The translations under genes were made by a program, and so were the position numbers. From an uncultured Prevotellaceae bacterium (lineage in GTDB: Bacteria > Bacteroidota > Bacteroidia > Bacteroidales > Bacteroidaceae): a stretch of 64,000 bases of DNA. The stretch covers positions 40,748 to 104,747 of the forward strand of contig CACYQD010000008.1 of assembly GCA_902776475.1 (NCBI GenBank), read 5' to 3'. The notes beneath the pieces are model-generated. The model did no database searches, was not told where the DNA came from, and was given only the letters and a program-made list of their open reading frames with translations. Shown in pieces: positions 43,121 through 53,033 of this stretch. The first letter of the stretch is position 1, and the number at the start of each line of letters is the position of its first letter.

Positions 43121-44356
43121 TCAGATTTTCATCAGTTCCTGCATGAATTGTTGCAGGCGGAGGAGTCCGTAACCTCCTGTGACGGTGCTTACCTCGTCGT
43201 AGCACATCACGTCGTCGGGCACAATCTGAGGATGCCAGATAATGAACGGGACGGGTTCGTTGACGTGGATGCGCATTTCCACCGGTGTGGGATGGTCGGG
43301 CAAGATGGCGATGCACACGGGTTCCGGCCATTGGCTCACTTCTTGGTATATAGGTTTGATGACGCGTTGGTCGAGATACTCGATGGTGCGGATTTTCAGG
43401 TCGAGGTCGCCGTCGTGGCCCGCCTCGTCGCTGGCTTCCACATGGAGGAAGACGAAATCCTCATCGCGCAGCGCCTGGATGGCCGCTGCTGCCTTCCCCT
43501 CGTAATTGGTGTCGGACAGTCCGGTGGCGCCTTCCACGTCGATGATGCGCAGTCCGGCATAGTGACCGATGCCCTTGATGAGATCGACGGCGGAGATGAC
43601 GCTGCCCGACTTCACCTGCGGAAACAACTCGCTGATGGTTTGCATCGAGGGACGGTATCCCGGACTCCACGGCCAGATGGAATTTGCTTCGTCGTGTCCT
43701 TTTTCGCGGCGGGCGATATTGAACGGATGTTCTGCAAGGAGTTTTTGTGAGCGCAGGATCAGGTCGTTGATGAGGTCGGCAGTCTCCTGAGCGGTCATGT
43801 GCCCCTCTTCCTGCGGAGCCCCTTCTTCAGCTTTCACTAGCAGAGGTTGCCAGGGCTGGTCGGGATGGTCGTGAGGAGGAGAACAGACGATATGCTTGTT
43901 GCCGCCCCGGATGACGAGGAGGTGGCGGTACTGGATGCCGGTGATGAACTTCACGCGGTCGTTGCCCAACTGCTCGTCAAGGTATTTGACCAGGATATCG
44001 GCATCATTGGTGGAAAGATGTCCTCCGTGGTGATTTTTGATTTTTCCGTCGCTCAGGCAGATGATGTTGCACCGGATGGCCATGTCGTCGGGGCGCATCT
44101 CATAGCCGATGGAAGCTGCTTCCAGCGGACCGCGGCCCTCATAGACCTGATGGAGGTCATAGCCCATGATGGCCGTGTTGGCCACTTCCGATCCCGGTGG
44201 AAATCCCTCCGGTACGGTGATGAGTCTTCCTGTGCGTCCTTCTTGGGCGAGGAAGTCCATCATCGGTTTCTGTGCGGCTTGCAGCGGCGTCTTTCCTCCC
44301 AGACGGTCGATGGCATGGTCTGCCATGCCGTCGCCAAGTATGATGATGTGTTTCAT
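43121..44356 (-). CDS. Phosphoglycerate mutase-like metalloenzyme, proposed homoserine kinase
   Basis: A 411-residue member of the cofactor-independent phosphoglycerate mutase/alkaline phosphatase superfamily (ApgM group). The metal-site start HIIILGDGMADHAIDRLGGKTPL and the catalytic-Ser region GSEVANTAIMGYDLHQVYEGRGPLEAAS are clear; metal-binding His residues appear in FVFLHVEASDEAGHDGDLDLK and AILPDHPTPVEMRIH. ApgM proteins can interconvert phosphoglycerates, but between thrA and thrC, with no GHMP-type thrB in sight, the TIGR02535 proposal of a homoserine kinase fits best. It follows thrA by four bases. Confidence 0.85.
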   Translation of the reverse strand: MKHIIILGDGMADHAIDRLGGKTPLQAAQKPMMDFLAQEGRTGRLITVPEGFPPGSEVANTAIMGYDLHQVYEGRGPLEAASIGYEMRPDDMAIRCNIICLSDGKIKNHHGGHLSTNDADILVKYLDEQLGNDRVKFITGIQYRHLLVIRGGNKHIVCSPPHDHPDQPWQPLLVKAEEGAPQEEGHMTAQETADLINDLILRSQKLLAEHPFNIARREKGHDEANSIWPWSPGYRPSMQTISELFPQVKSGSVISAVDLIKGIGHYAGLRIIDVEGATGLSDTNYEGKAAAAIQALRDEDFVFLHVEASDEAGHDGDLDLKIRTIEYLDQRVIKPIYQEVSQWPEPVCIAILPDHPTPVEMRIHVNEPVPFIIWHPQIVPDDVMCYDEVSTVTGGYGLLRLQQFMQELMKI

Positions 44357-44360
44357 ACCG

Positions 44361-46796
44361 TTAGATGTTTGCGATGCTCATGATATTGGCGAACACGCCG
44401 GCGGCGGTCACGCTCGCACCGGCTCCATAGCCTTGGATCAGCATCGGGAATTCACGATAGCGCTCAGTGGTGAGCATGACGATGTTGTTGCTGCCCTGCA
44501 GGTTGTAGAAGGGATGTCCCTGTGGCACTTCCTGAAGCGCCACACTGGTTTTTCCGTGGTCCATGGTGGCTACGAAGCGCCAGCGCTTGCCTTCTTTCTC
44601 CAAGGCTTTTCTGCGCTCCTCGAAATCTTGGTCGAGCTGGGGGAGTTTCTTCCAGAAATCCTCCACGCTGCCCTTGAAGAAATCGTTGGGGACGAAGAGA
44701 TTCTTCTCCACGTCGCTCTGCTCCACCTTGTATCCGGCCTCGCGGGTCAGGATGACGAGTTTGCGCACCACATCAGTGCCGCTGAGATCCACACGCGGAT
44801 CGGGTTCGCTGTATCCTTGTTCCTTGGCACGGCGCACGGTTTCGGAGAAGGGCACGTCGGCTGCAATCTCATTGAAGATGAAGTTGAGCGTACCGCTGAG
44901 GACTGCCTCGATTTTGAGGATTTTATCGCCCGAGTTGCGCAGGTCGTTGATGGTGCCGATGATGGGGAGACCCGCTCCCACGTTGGTCTCGAAACGGAAT
45001 TTCACCCCTCGCTGGAGAGCGGTGCGCTTGAGCTGCATATAGTTGTCGTAATCAGAGGATGCCGCGATTTTGTTGGCTGCTATCACGCTGATGTTATGGT
45101 CGAGGAACGACTGATAGAGGTTGGCTACCTCGCCACTGGCGGTGCAATCCACAAACACGCTGTTGAAGATGTTCATGCCGATCACCTCATCGTGCAGCCG
45201 ATGGATATTGCTGGGTGTGGAATGCTTCAGCAGGTCCTTGTAGTAATCGAGTTCGATGCCGTCGCGGTCGAAGATGGCGTTTTTTGAACTGGCGATGCCC
45301 ACCACGTTGAGTTTCAGCCGGCTGCTTTCTTTCAGCAGTTCATACTGTGAGCGGATCTGTTCGATGAGTTTGCTGCCCACGGTGCCGATGCCGCAGATGA
45401 AGAGGTTGAGCACCTTGTATTCGGACAGGAAGAACGAGTCGTGCAGCACGTTGAGCGACTTGCGCAGGAAACGGCCATCCACCACGAAGGAGATGTTGGT
45501 CTCTGATGCGCCCTGGGCACAGGCGATCACGCTGATGCCGCTTCGTCCCAAGGTGCCGAAGAGTTTGCCGGCGATGCCCGGTGTGTGCTTCATGTTCTCA
45601 CCCACGATGGCGATGGTGGCGAGACCGCTCTCGGCGTGCATGGGGAACATGGCGCCAGTCTCGATCTCCTTGGCAAATTCGTTGTTGAGCACTTCCACGG
45701 CGGAGTCGGCGTCGATGTCGCGCACACCGATGGAGGTGGAGTTCTCTGAAGACGCCTGCGACACCATGAATACGGAGATGCCGTTGGCGGCGAGGGCGGA
45801 GAAGATACGTCTGTTGACACCGATCACACCGACCATCGACAGACCCGTCACGGTGATGAGGGTGGTGCCGCTGATGCTGGAGATGCCCTTGATGGGTTTG
45901 CTGTCATTGGTGACTTTCTCCTTGATGATGGTGCCGGGACTGGTGGGGTTGAACGTGTTCTTCACCAGTATGGGGATATTCTTGACGCAGACGGGATAGA
46001 TGGTGGGAGGATAGATCACCTTGGCGCCGAAGTTGCAGAGCTCCATGGCCTCCACATAGCTCAGTTCGTTGATGGTGTATGCTGTCTTGATGACCTTGGG
46101 GTCTGCGGTCATGAAACCGTCGACATCCGTCCAGATTTCCAGGATCTCGGCGTCGAGAGCCGCTGCGAGGATGGAGGCGGTGTAGTCGCTTCCGCCGCGG
46201 CCGAGGTTGGTCACCTCGTCAGTGTCGCGGTCCTTGCTGATGAAGCCCGGAACCAAAGCCACTCGGGGCAATTCGGCAAAGGTCTCTCTGACCAGGGTGT
46301 TGGTCAGTTCGCTGTCCAGTGTGTGCTTGCCCCCCTTGCGGGTGGTTTTGATGAACTTGGTGGCATCATACCACCGTGCTCCCTTGATGAGGGTGGCCAC
46401 GATGTTGCTGCTCAGCCGCTCACCGTAGCTGACGATGGCGTCGAGGGTTTTCTCACTGAGATCATGAATCAGATAGACACCGAAATAGATGCTTTTCAGT
46501 TGCTCGAAAAGAGAGTCAATGGTCCAGAAAAGCTGTTCGCGCTTGCGGGGTTCGGTGATGATGGTGTCGATCATCTTGTGATGCCGGTCCACCATGGCCT
46601 GGAATTCATCGCGATAGCTCTCATCGCCCTTAAGGGCCAACTGCGATGTGGCGATGAGTTTGTCGGTGATACCTCCGAGGGCGCTGACCACCACGATGAT
46701 GGGTTGATGACGGGCCTCGGTCTCTACGATGCGTTTTAAACTAAGAATGCTTTTTACGGAACCAACGGATGTTCCGCCGAATTTTAATACTTTCAT
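44361..46796 (-). CDS. thrA: Bifunctional aspartate kinase / homoserine dehydrogenase
   Basis: Catalyses the first and third steps from aspartate to homoserine. It has 811 residues: aspartate kinase at about 1-290 (MKVLKFGGTSVGS, GRGGSDYTASILAAAL), two ACT regulatory modules at about 310-455 (ISVFMVSQASSENSTS, ISVIACAQGASETNISFVV), then homoserine dehydrogenase with NAD(P) motif FICGIGTVGSKLIEQI and the catalytic region LSGTLNFIFNEI, YSEPDPRVDLSGTDVVRKL. The ACT modules suggest threonine feedback. The start at 46796 is the family start; the 19-codon extension is AT-rich and not conserved. Confidence 0.96.
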   Translation of the reverse strand: MKVLKFGGTSVGSVKSILSLKRIVETEARHQPIIVVVSALGGITDKLIATSQLALKGDESYRDEFQAMVDRHHKMIDTIITEPRKREQLFWTIDSLFEQLKSIYFGVYLIHDLSEKTLDAIVSYGERLSSNIVATLIKGARWYDATKFIKTTRKGGKHTLDSELTNTLVRETFAELPRVALVPGFISKDRDTDEVTNLGRGGSDYTASILAAALDAEILEIWTDVDGFMTADPKVIKTAYTINELSYVEAMELCNFGAKVIYPPTIYPVCVKNIPILVKNTFNPTSPGTIIKEKVTNDSKPIKGISSISGTTLITVTGLSMVGVIGVNRRIFSALAANGISVFMVSQASSENSTSIGVRDIDADSAVEVLNNEFAKEIETGAMFPMHAESGLATIAIVGENMKHTPGIAGKLFGTLGRSGISVIACAQGASETNISFVVDGRFLRKSLNVLHDSFFLSEYKVLNLFICGIGTVGSKLIEQIRSQYELLKESSRLKLNVVGIASSKNAIFDRDGIELDYYKDLLKHSTPSNIHRLHDEVIGMNIFNSVFVDCTASGEVANLYQSFLDHNISVIAANKIAASSDYDNYMQLKRTALQRGVKFRFETNVGAGLPIIGTINDLRNSGDKILKIEAVLSGTLNFIFNEIAADVPFSETVRRAKEQGYSEPDPRVDLSGTDVVRKLVILTREAGYKVEQSDVEKNLFVPNDFFKGSVEDFWKKLPQLDQDFEERRKALEKEGKRWRFVATMDHGKTSVALQEVPQGHPFYNLQGSNNIVMLTTERYREFPMLIQGYGAGASVTAAGVFANIMSIANI

Positions 46797-46850
46797 GTTT
46801 CTTTTCATTTGGCACCCCAATACAAATGGGGCTTTGTCCATATTCGGGCG

Positions 46851-46858
46851 CAAAATTA
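46851..46858 (-). promoter_or_regulatory. -7 box for the threonine operon
   Basis: TAATTTTG on the minus strand, 54 bases before thrA. The leader can form only a short CCCCA/TGGGG hairpin; I see no threonine-rich leader peptide. Confidence 0.5.
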
Positions 46859-46882
46859 CGAAGAAACGATGAGATAAACGAA

Positions 46883-46922
46883 AGAAACCGGAAGATTATT
46901 TACATACTGTCTTCCGGTTTCT
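46883..46922 (-). terminator. Terminator after the secreted-protein gene
   Basis: AGAAACCGGAAGA and TCTTCCGGTTTCT form a perfect 13-pair stem around a 14-base loop; on the minus strand it is followed by TTCGTTTATC. It separates the upstream gene from the thrA promoter. Confidence 0.75.
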
Positions 46923-47005
46923 CTCTGCACCTTGTTTATATACGATGGCTTACGCTCTTTGCTCAACCATGGTTGCCACTTGTAGTCCAACCATGATTTC
47001 CGTCG

Positions 47006-48187
47006 TCAATCCCATACATAGATCCAGTAATCTACTTGCAAGGTCATCCATACCGACCCAACTTCGCGCAGGACATAGTATTGGACGCTTTCGCCGCCAA
47101 ACAAGCGGATGTAGAGTTCCAGACCCTCGTCGGTGGCCACCATACAATGGATTTCGGGAATGTGTCCCATGAAATCGCCCTCGTCGTCAACAAACCAGAT
47201 GGATTCACCTTCCTTATAGGTTTCGGGATCCAGTTCAGCCGAGAAATCCCAGACAGAGGCCACCTCGCCTTCTGCCACGCAGACCAATGCGGCCAACGCC
47301 TCATTGTTCTGGTTCTCAAACTGCACGAGATAGAAGGTGCGCTCACCCGACTCCAGGGTAGCCAGCCATTGCGTGTCCTTGATGGGACGGCCGCCATAGA
47401 AACTGCTGATGATACGCTTCGTGTCGGCACTGGCTTTCTGAATGGGTTCACCTGTTTTCCAGCGGTTGTATTGCAGTGGGGTATGGTGGTTGAAGAAACT
47501 GCTCTTGACGACCCACGAGCAGATCTCTTCGTCTTCATAGCCTCTGAACATCTTGGGCATCACAGCAGGATTGGTGAGTTTGAAGGTATAACCCACCTGG
47601 TCGAGGATGGTGTTGCCCAACTCGTCCACTTTCTTGTTGTCATACTGGTTGGTCAGCCGCACGCTGTTGCGGTGGGGCTTGAAAATCATCTGGTTATAGG
47701 CCTTGCCGTCTTTCACGGCATCCTCTCTGTCCAACATGACCTCAAAATAATTCTTGGCCTTGTTGACCTGGCGAACGGGAAGGGGCCGTTCACGGAGTGT
47801 GATGTCGGTGCTGGCCGTGCGTCTGAGGCCGAGATCTTTGAAAGAACGCCAGTAGGTCTCCTCGGGCAGTGCGCTCTTGTCGACATTCTTCGCTTTGATG
47901 CCATTGCCGTTGGGCGTGTAGAGGATCATTTCCCGATTGTCAGTTGAAGTGACCAACATGGCATAACCCAGCGGGGCTGCCTGCGCATAGGGGAAGATAA
48001 TGTATTTCTGGGGATGTTTGCTGGCGTCATGACGGAGGCCTTCGAAACGGAGGACAATCTCCTCGCATCGGTCAGCATACCAGTTTTCGGCTTTGTTTTC
48101 CTTCTCGTAGTCATCTTGCGCCTGGATGGCGCAGGTGGTGGTCAGCAATAGGACCAGCAATGTGAAAAGTCGGTGGGTAAGGTTCAT
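47006..48187 (-). CDS. Secreted protein of unknown function
   Basis: A 393-residue protein with signal peptide MNLTHRLFTLLVLLLTTTCAIQAQ. The mature chain is rich in aromatic and charged residues with scattered beta-strand patterns (ERTFYLVQFENQNNEALAALVCVAEGEVASVWDFSAEL); the C-terminal part (VQYYVLREVGSVWMTLQVDYWIYVWD) is strongly aromatic. I recognise no family. It is a single-gene unit between a promoter (48217-48224) and a terminator. The start at 48187 begins the signal peptide. Confidence 0.7.
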   Translation of the reverse strand: MNLTHRLFTLLVLLLTTTCAIQAQDDYEKENKAENWYADRCEEIVLRFEGLRHDASKHPQKYIIFPYAQAAPLGYAMLVTSTDNREMILYTPNGNGIKAKNVDKSALPEETYWRSFKDLGLRRTASTDITLRERPLPVRQVNKAKNYFEVMLDREDAVKDGKAYNQMIFKPHRNSVRLTNQYDNKKVDELGNTILDQVGYTFKLTNPAVMPKMFRGYEDEEICSWVVKSSFFNHHTPLQYNRWKTGEPIQKASADTKRIISSFYGGRPIKDTQWLATLESGERTFYLVQFENQNNEALAALVCVAEGEVASVWDFSAELDPETYKEGESIWFVDDEGDFMGHIPEIHCMVATDEGLELYIRLFGGESVQYYVLREVGSVWMTLQVDYWIYVWD

Positions 48188-48216
48188 GGTGATGTATAGT
48201 TTGATATTACAATTTG

Positions 48217-48224
48217 CAAATTTA
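48217..48224 (-). promoter_or_regulatory. -7 box for the secreted-protein gene
   Basis: TAAATTTG on the minus strand, 30 bases before the ATG at 48187. Confidence 0.45.
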
Positions 48225-48339
48225 TGCTTTTTTTCATGGGTAGGCACTGAAAAATCGGAAAAAGTGAATAAAAAGGACTATTTTTTCATGCTCATCTCAG
48301 TTTTTTTGATTGTCAGAAGGAGAAATCATTTTTTTTGCG

Positions 48340-48347
48340 TACATTTG
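48340..48347 (+). promoter_or_regulatory. -7 box for the fucose operon
   Basis: TACATTTG, 57 bases before the first gene's ATG at 48404. No TTTG at the usual -33 spacing, which would fit an activated promoter. Confidence 0.4.
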
Positions 48348-48403
48348 AACCATCGTTTTAAAGAATGATGCCGGAGGGCATAAAAGGAAATAATTGAACC
48401 ATC

Positions 48404-49321
48404 ATGAAAATCATAGACGCACACAGCCATTTATGGCTCAGACAAGACACCACATGGAACGGACAGAAGATTTCTCCTCTGCCCAACGGTAGGTCCATGT
48501 TTCTCGGTACGGAGGTTCAGATGTTGCCGCCGTTCATGATTGACGGCACCAACACGGCCGAAGTTTTCATCTCCAACATGAACTATGCACAGGTGTCGGC
48601 CGCTGTCATCGTGCAGGAATTCATCGACGGACAGCAGAATGAGTATCTCGATGTCGTGCGCCGTCAGTATCACGACCGTTTCTTCGCCTGCGGCATGGCC
48701 GACTACCTGCATCCCGGATTCTACGCCGAGGCAGCCGACCTGATCGACAGCGGTTTCCCGGGCATCGCCATCCCCGGCCACCGCATCATCACCGACAAGA
48801 AGCGCGTGATGCTCAACTCCGATGAGATGATGCGGATGTTCAAACTGATGGAAGAGCGCCATGTGATCTTGTCAATCACCCTTGCCGATGGTGACATCCA
48901 AGTGGGCGAAATGAAGGAGGTGATCGAGGAATGTCCAAGGCTGAAAATCGCCATCGGCCATTTCGGCATGCCCACCGTTGAGGGGTGGCAATCCCAGCTT
49001 CTCCTGGCCCGCCATCCAAACGTCATGCTGGAGTCGGGAGGCATCACCTGGCTCTACAACTCCGAGTTCTATCCCTTCCCCTCAGCCATCCGCGTCATCC
49101 GTGAGGCCATCGAATGTGTGGGAGCCGACAAACTCATGTGGGGCAGCGACTATCCCCGCACCATCACGGCCATCACCTACAGGATGTCGTATGACTTCGT
49201 GGTCAAGTCAGCCGAACTCACAGAGGAGGAGAAACGGCTCTTCCTCGGCGAGAACGCAGCCCGCTTCTATGGCTTCAAAAACCTGGTCGAACTACCGTAT
49301 ATCAAGAATATGTCAGAATAA
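48404..49321 (+). CDS. Amidohydrolase-2 family metal-dependent hydrolase
   Basis: A 305-residue TIM-barrel hydrolase: metal-binding DAHSHLW (His7, His9) at the N-terminus, IAIGHFGMP in the middle and the catalytic Asp in KLMWGSDYPR near the C-terminus, the pattern of amidohydrolase-2 enzymes. Relatives open sugar lactones or decarboxylate aromatic acids. As the first gene of the fucose operon it may act on a fucose-derived lactone, but that is inference from position. No signal peptide. Confidence 0.85.
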   Translation: MKIIDAHSHLWLRQDTTWNGQKISPLPNGRSMFLGTEVQMLPPFMIDGTNTAEVFISNMNYAQVSAAVIVQEFIDGQQNEYLDVVRRQYHDRFFACGMADYLHPGFYAEAADLIDSGFPGIAIPGHRIITDKKRVMLNSDEMMRMFKLMEERHVILSITLADGDIQVGEMKEVIEECPRLKIAIGHFGMPTVEGWQSQLLLARHPNVMLESGGITWLYNSEFYPFPSAIRVIREAIECVGADKLMWGSDYPRTITAITYRMSYDFVVKSAELTEEEKRLFLGENAARFYGFKNLVELPYIKNMSE

Positions 49322-49345
49322 CAAATCAACAAACTATTTAAGAAC

Positions 49346-51169
49346 ATGAAAACAAATTATCCGAAAATCGGCATCCGTCCGACGATAGATGGTCGTCAGG
49401 GCGGCGTGCGCGAAAGCCTCGAAGAAAAAACCATGAACCTGGCCAAGGCCGTGAAGGCTCTCATCGAGGCCAACCTGAAAAATGGTGACGGTTCGCCGGT
49501 GGAATGCGTGATCAGCCACACCACCATCGGCCGCGTTGGAGAAAGCGCCGCCTGCGCCGAACAGTTTGAGCGTGAGGGTGTCGGTTCTACTATCACCGTG
49601 ACCTCCTGCTGGTGCTATGGTTCAGAGACCATGGACATGAACCCGCACTATCCCAAGGCCGTCTGGGGATTCAATGGCACAGAACGTCCGGGAGCCGTCT
49701 ATTTGGCCGCCGTGCTTGCCGCACATGCCCAGAAAGGCCTGCCCGCCTACGGCATCTACGGACACGACGTTCAGGACCTCAATGACAACACCATCCCCGC
49801 CGACGTGGCAGAGAAAATCCTCCGTTTTGCCCGTGCCGCTCAGGCTGTGGCGACGATGCGCGGCAAGTCCTATCTCTCTCTCGGCAACACGTGCATGGGC
49901 ATCGCCGGTTCGATCGTGAATGCCGATTTCCTCCAGCATTATCTGGGCATGCGTACGGAATACGTGTCGCTGGTGGAAATCCTCCGCCGCGTGGATTTCG
50001 GCATTTATGACGAGGAAGAATTTGAAAAAGCCATGGCGTGGGTGGAGAAATACTGCAAGCCCCATGAGGGCCATGACTATAACGAGGACCGCCCGCTGTT
50101 TCCTGGTGTGCCGATGACCACTTTCAATGGCAAGGGAAAAGGCAAGAACCGTCAGGAGAAAGATGAGGACTGGGCCTTTACCGTGAAGACGATGATGATC
50201 ATCCGCGACCTGATGAACGGTTCTCAGCAGTTGCTCAAGAAAGGTTATCTGGAGGAAGCCATCGGCCACAATGCCATCGCCGCAGGTGTGCAGGGACAGC
50301 GCCAGTGGACCGACTATAAACCCAACTTCGATTTCCCCGAGTCACTCCTATGCACCTCGTTTGACTGGAATGGTCCGAGAGAGGCCTATATCCTGGCCAC
50401 CGAGAATGACTTCCTCAACGGCCTCTCCATGCTATTTGGCCATCTGTTGACCAACAGAGGAGTCATGTTTTCCGACATCCGCACCTATTGGAGTCCGGAG
50501 GCAGTGGAACGTGTGACAGGAAAGCGGCCCGAAGGTGCCGCCGCAGGCGGTTTCATCCATCTGATCAACAGCGGTGCCACGACGTTGGACGCCACCGGTG
50601 CCATGACCGACGAGGAAGGCCGTCCCACGATGAAACCCCATTGGGAACTCACTTCCGCTGATGTCGAGGCCTGTCTGGAAGCCACCAGCTGGATGCCGGC
50701 CGACCGCGACTATTTCAGGGGAGGCGGCTATTCCTCACATTTCCTCACCAAGGGTGGAATGCCGATGACCATGCTCCGTCTCAACATCGTGCAGGGACTC
50801 GGCCCGGTGCTTCAACTGGCAGAAGGATGGACGGTGGACCTCGACCCGGAGGTCAACGACATCCTCGACAAGCGCACCGATCCGACCTGGCCTACCACCT
50901 GGTTCGCTCCCCGTCTCGACCCCGCAAAGGATGCCTTCAAGGATGTCTATTCCGTGATGAACAACTGGGGAGCCAATCATGGAGCCATCGCCTATGGACA
51001 TATCGGTGCCGACATCATCACCCTTTGCAGCATGCTGCGCATCCCGGTGTGCATGCACAATGTCCAGGACAAGGATATCTTCCGTCCTGCAGCATGGAAC
51101 GCCTTCGGCATGGATAAGGAAGGCGCCGACTACAGAGCTTGTGCCAATTTTGGTCCTATTTATCAATAA
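49346..51169 (+). CDS. fucI: L-fucose isomerase
   Basis: Interconverts L-fucose and L-fuculose with Mn2+. It has 607 residues, close to the family length. Family sequence throughout: [22 protein letters not shown] at the start, [45 protein letters not shown], and the metal and substrate region [37 protein letters not shown]. It lies 24 bases after the amidohydrolase and four bases before fucP. Confidence 0.96.
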   Translation: MKTNYPKIGIRPTIDGRQGGVRESLEEKTMNLAKAVKALIEANLKNGDGSPVECVISHTTIGRVGESAACAEQFEREGVGSTITVTSCWCYGSETMDMNPHYPKAVWGFNGTERPGAVYLAAVLAAHAQKGLPAYGIYGHDVQDLNDNTIPADVAEKILRFARAAQAVATMRGKSYLSLGNTCMGIAGSIVNADFLQHYLGMRTEYVSLVEILRRVDFGIYDEEEFEKAMAWVEKYCKPHEGHDYNEDRPLFPGVPMTTFNGKGKGKNRQEKDEDWAFTVKTMMIIRDLMNGSQQLLKKGYLEEAIGHNAIAAGVQGQRQWTDYKPNFDFPESLLCTSFDWNGPREAYILATENDFLNGLSMLFGHLLTNRGVMFSDIRTYWSPEAVERVTGKRPEGAAAGGFIHLINSGATTLDATGAMTDEEGRPTMKPHWELTSADVEACLEATSWMPADRDYFRGGGYSSHFLTKGGMPMTMLRLNIVQGLGPVLQLAEGWTVDLDPEVNDILDKRTDPTWPTTWFAPRLDPAKDAFKDVYSVMNNWGANHGAIAYGHIGADIITLCSMLRIPVCMHNVQDKDIFRPAAWNAFGMDKEGADYRACANFGPIYQ

Positions 51170-51173
51170 ACTC

Positions 51174-52487
51174 ATGAACAAACCTAAACTCGTAGAGAAA
51201 AAGTATCTCTTCACCTTCGTCCTTGTGACGTCGCTGTTCGCCCTCTGGGGATTTGCCAACGACATCACGAATCCCATGGTGGCAGCCTTCCAGACCTTGA
51301 TGGAACTGACGGCGGCAAAAGCTTCCATGGTGCAGTTTGCCTTCTATGGAGGATATGCCACGATGGCCGTCCCCGCTGCGCTCTTCATCCGAAGATACAG
51401 TTACAAGAAAGGCGTGATGCTCGGACTGGCCCTTTATGCCATCGGAGCCTTCCTCTTCATCCCGGCAGCCTCCTTGCAGAGTTTCGCCTTTTTCTGCGTC
51501 TCACTGTATGTGCTGACCTTCGGACTGGCATTCCTGGAGACAACGGCCAACCCGTTTATCCTCTCCCTTGGCGACAAGGCCACCTCGACGCAGCGGCTCA
51601 ACCTTGCGCAGGCCTTCAATCCCATGGGTTCGCTGTGCGGCATGAGCGTGGCTTCGCTGATCGTGCTCCCTCAACTGATTTCCGACAAGCGCGATGCGGC
51701 CGGACAAATCATCTTCCCCATGCTCTCCGAGACGGAGAAGGCAGGTATCCGGGTGCATGACCTTGCGGTCATCCGCAATCCCTATGTGGCCATCGGACTT
51801 GTGGTGACGGTGATGCTGGTGGTCTTCGCCCTGTCGAAGATGCCCAAGACCGACAGTGAGGAGAAAAAGGCTGCAGGACTGACCCACACGGCCAAGGAGA
51901 CCCTCACCAACCTCTGGCACAACGTGGTTTATCGTGAAGGCGTGCTGGCACAGATGTTCTATGTCGCCGCCCAGATCATGACGTGGACCTTCATCATCCA
52001 GTATGCCGACAACCTGGGCATCAACAAGGCCACAGCCCAGATGTACAATATCGCCGCCATGGTGATGTTCCTCTCCAGCCGTTTCATCGCCACCTTCCTC
52101 ATGCGTTATGTCAACACACGGGTGCTGTTGTCGATTTTCGCCATCGGAGCATCGCTGTGCACCATCGGCGCGATCTGCATCGTGGGCATGCCGGGCCTCT
52201 ACTCGCTGGTGGGCGTCAGTTTCTTCATGTCGCTGATGTTCCCCACCATCTACGGCATCGCCTTGGAGGATGTCGACAGCCGTGACACGTCGCTCGGCGC
52301 GGCCTTCCTCGTCATGGCCATCGTGGGTGGAGCCATCATGCCCCCGCTGCAAGGCATGATCATCGACCAGAAGATCATATTCGGGCATCCGGCAGTCAAT
52401 GTCTCTTTCGTGCTTCCTTTGCTGTGCTTCATCATCATCTGCGCCTACGGTTACCGGGCATATAAGGCCCAGAAACAAGCTTCATGA
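51174..52487 (+). CDS. fucP: L-fucose:H+ symporter
   Basis: A 437-residue major facilitator with 12 hydrophobic segments, FucP type: SLFALWGFANDITNPMVAAFQTL in helix 1 (with the protonation-site Asp of FucP proteins), LGLALYAIGAFLFIPAA, GLAFLETTANPFILSLG and NLAQAFNPMGSL. It imports L-fucose with protons across the inner membrane. The true start at 51174 lies four bases after fucI; the open frame extends back into fucI without meaning. The stop overlaps the next ATG. Confidence 0.93.
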   Translation: MNKPKLVEKKYLFTFVLVTSLFALWGFANDITNPMVAAFQTLMELTAAKASMVQFAFYGGYATMAVPAALFIRRYSYKKGVMLGLALYAIGAFLFIPAASLQSFAFFCVSLYVLTFGLAFLETTANPFILSLGDKATSTQRLNLAQAFNPMGSLCGMSVASLIVLPQLISDKRDAAGQIIFPMLSETEKAGIRVHDLAVIRNPYVAIGLVVTVMLVVFALSKMPKTDSEEKKAAGLTHTAKETLTNLWHNVVYREGVLAQMFYVAAQIMTWTFIIQYADNLGINKATAQMYNIAAMVMFLSSRFIATFLMRYVNTRVLLSIFAIGASLCTIGAICIVGMPGLYSLVGVSFFMSLMFPTIYGIALEDVDSRDTSLGAAFLVMAIVGGAIMPPLQGMIIDQKIIFGHPAVNVSFVLPLLCFIIICAYGYRAYKAQKQAS

Positions 52488-52876
52488 ACCCGCCCATGAC
52501 AGAAGGATATCAACAGAAACGCTACCAGGGCCCCGTCAAGCGCTATGTGCAGACCATGGACCTGAAGGACGAACCCGCACTGATAGCCCGTTACCGGAGG
52601 GCGCACAGTGAGGAAGAGTCGTGGCCGGAGATCCGTGAGGGCATCCGCCAGGTGGGCATCCTTGAGATGGAGGTCTATCTCATCGGTCACCGGTTGGTGA
52701 TGGTTGTCGATACCCCCATCGACTTCAACTGGGACGCTGCGATGGCACGCCTCGCCACGTTGCCGCGTCAGGCGGAATGGGAGGCTTTCGTGGCTCAGTT
52801 TCAGAAATGTGATGCCTCGGCCACGAGTGATGAGAAATGGCAGATGATGGAGCGCATCTTCCATCTATATGAGTGA
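52484..52876 (+). CDS. L-rhamnose/L-fucose mutarotase family protein (RhaM-like)
   Basis: A 130-residue protein of the RhaM (DUF718) fold: RYVQTMDLKDEPALIARYRRAHSEEESWPEIREGIRQVGILEMEVYLIGHRLVMVVDTPIDFNWD is typical, with the active-site His in RRAH. It speeds the alpha/beta interconversion of a 6-deoxyhexose. The ATGA overlap with fucP and the cluster content make L-fucose the likely sugar, helping FucI. No kinase or aldolase follows. Confidence 0.88.
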   Translation: MNPPMTEGYQQKRYQGPVKRYVQTMDLKDEPALIARYRRAHSEEESWPEIREGIRQVGILEMEVYLIGHRLVMVVDTPIDFNWDAAMARLATLPRQAEWEAFVAQFQKCDASATSDEKWQMMERIFHLYE

Positions 52877-52969
52877 AAGGTATTGACAAGACGAGGCTTG
52901 GCGAGGGTCTCAAGGCATCTGCAAAACAAGATTCATGCTGAAATTCTTGTCAGTTTCGAAAAAATGAAA

Positions 52970-52977
52970 TAACTTTG
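52970..52977 (+). promoter_or_regulatory. -7 box for the outer membrane protein gene
   Basis: TAACTTTG with a TTG 20 bases upstream; 56 bases before the ATG at 53034. Confidence 0.5.
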
Positions 52978-53033
52978 CACTTGTCAATGATTGTCGATTT
53001 CGCAAGATTGTTCAAATTTAAATATTTAGCATT

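Noticed and set aside
46797-46850. Threonine attenuator leader peptide before thrA
   Set aside because: The leader is about 50 bases, holds no Thr/Ile-rich reading frame, and only a 5-pair hairpin.
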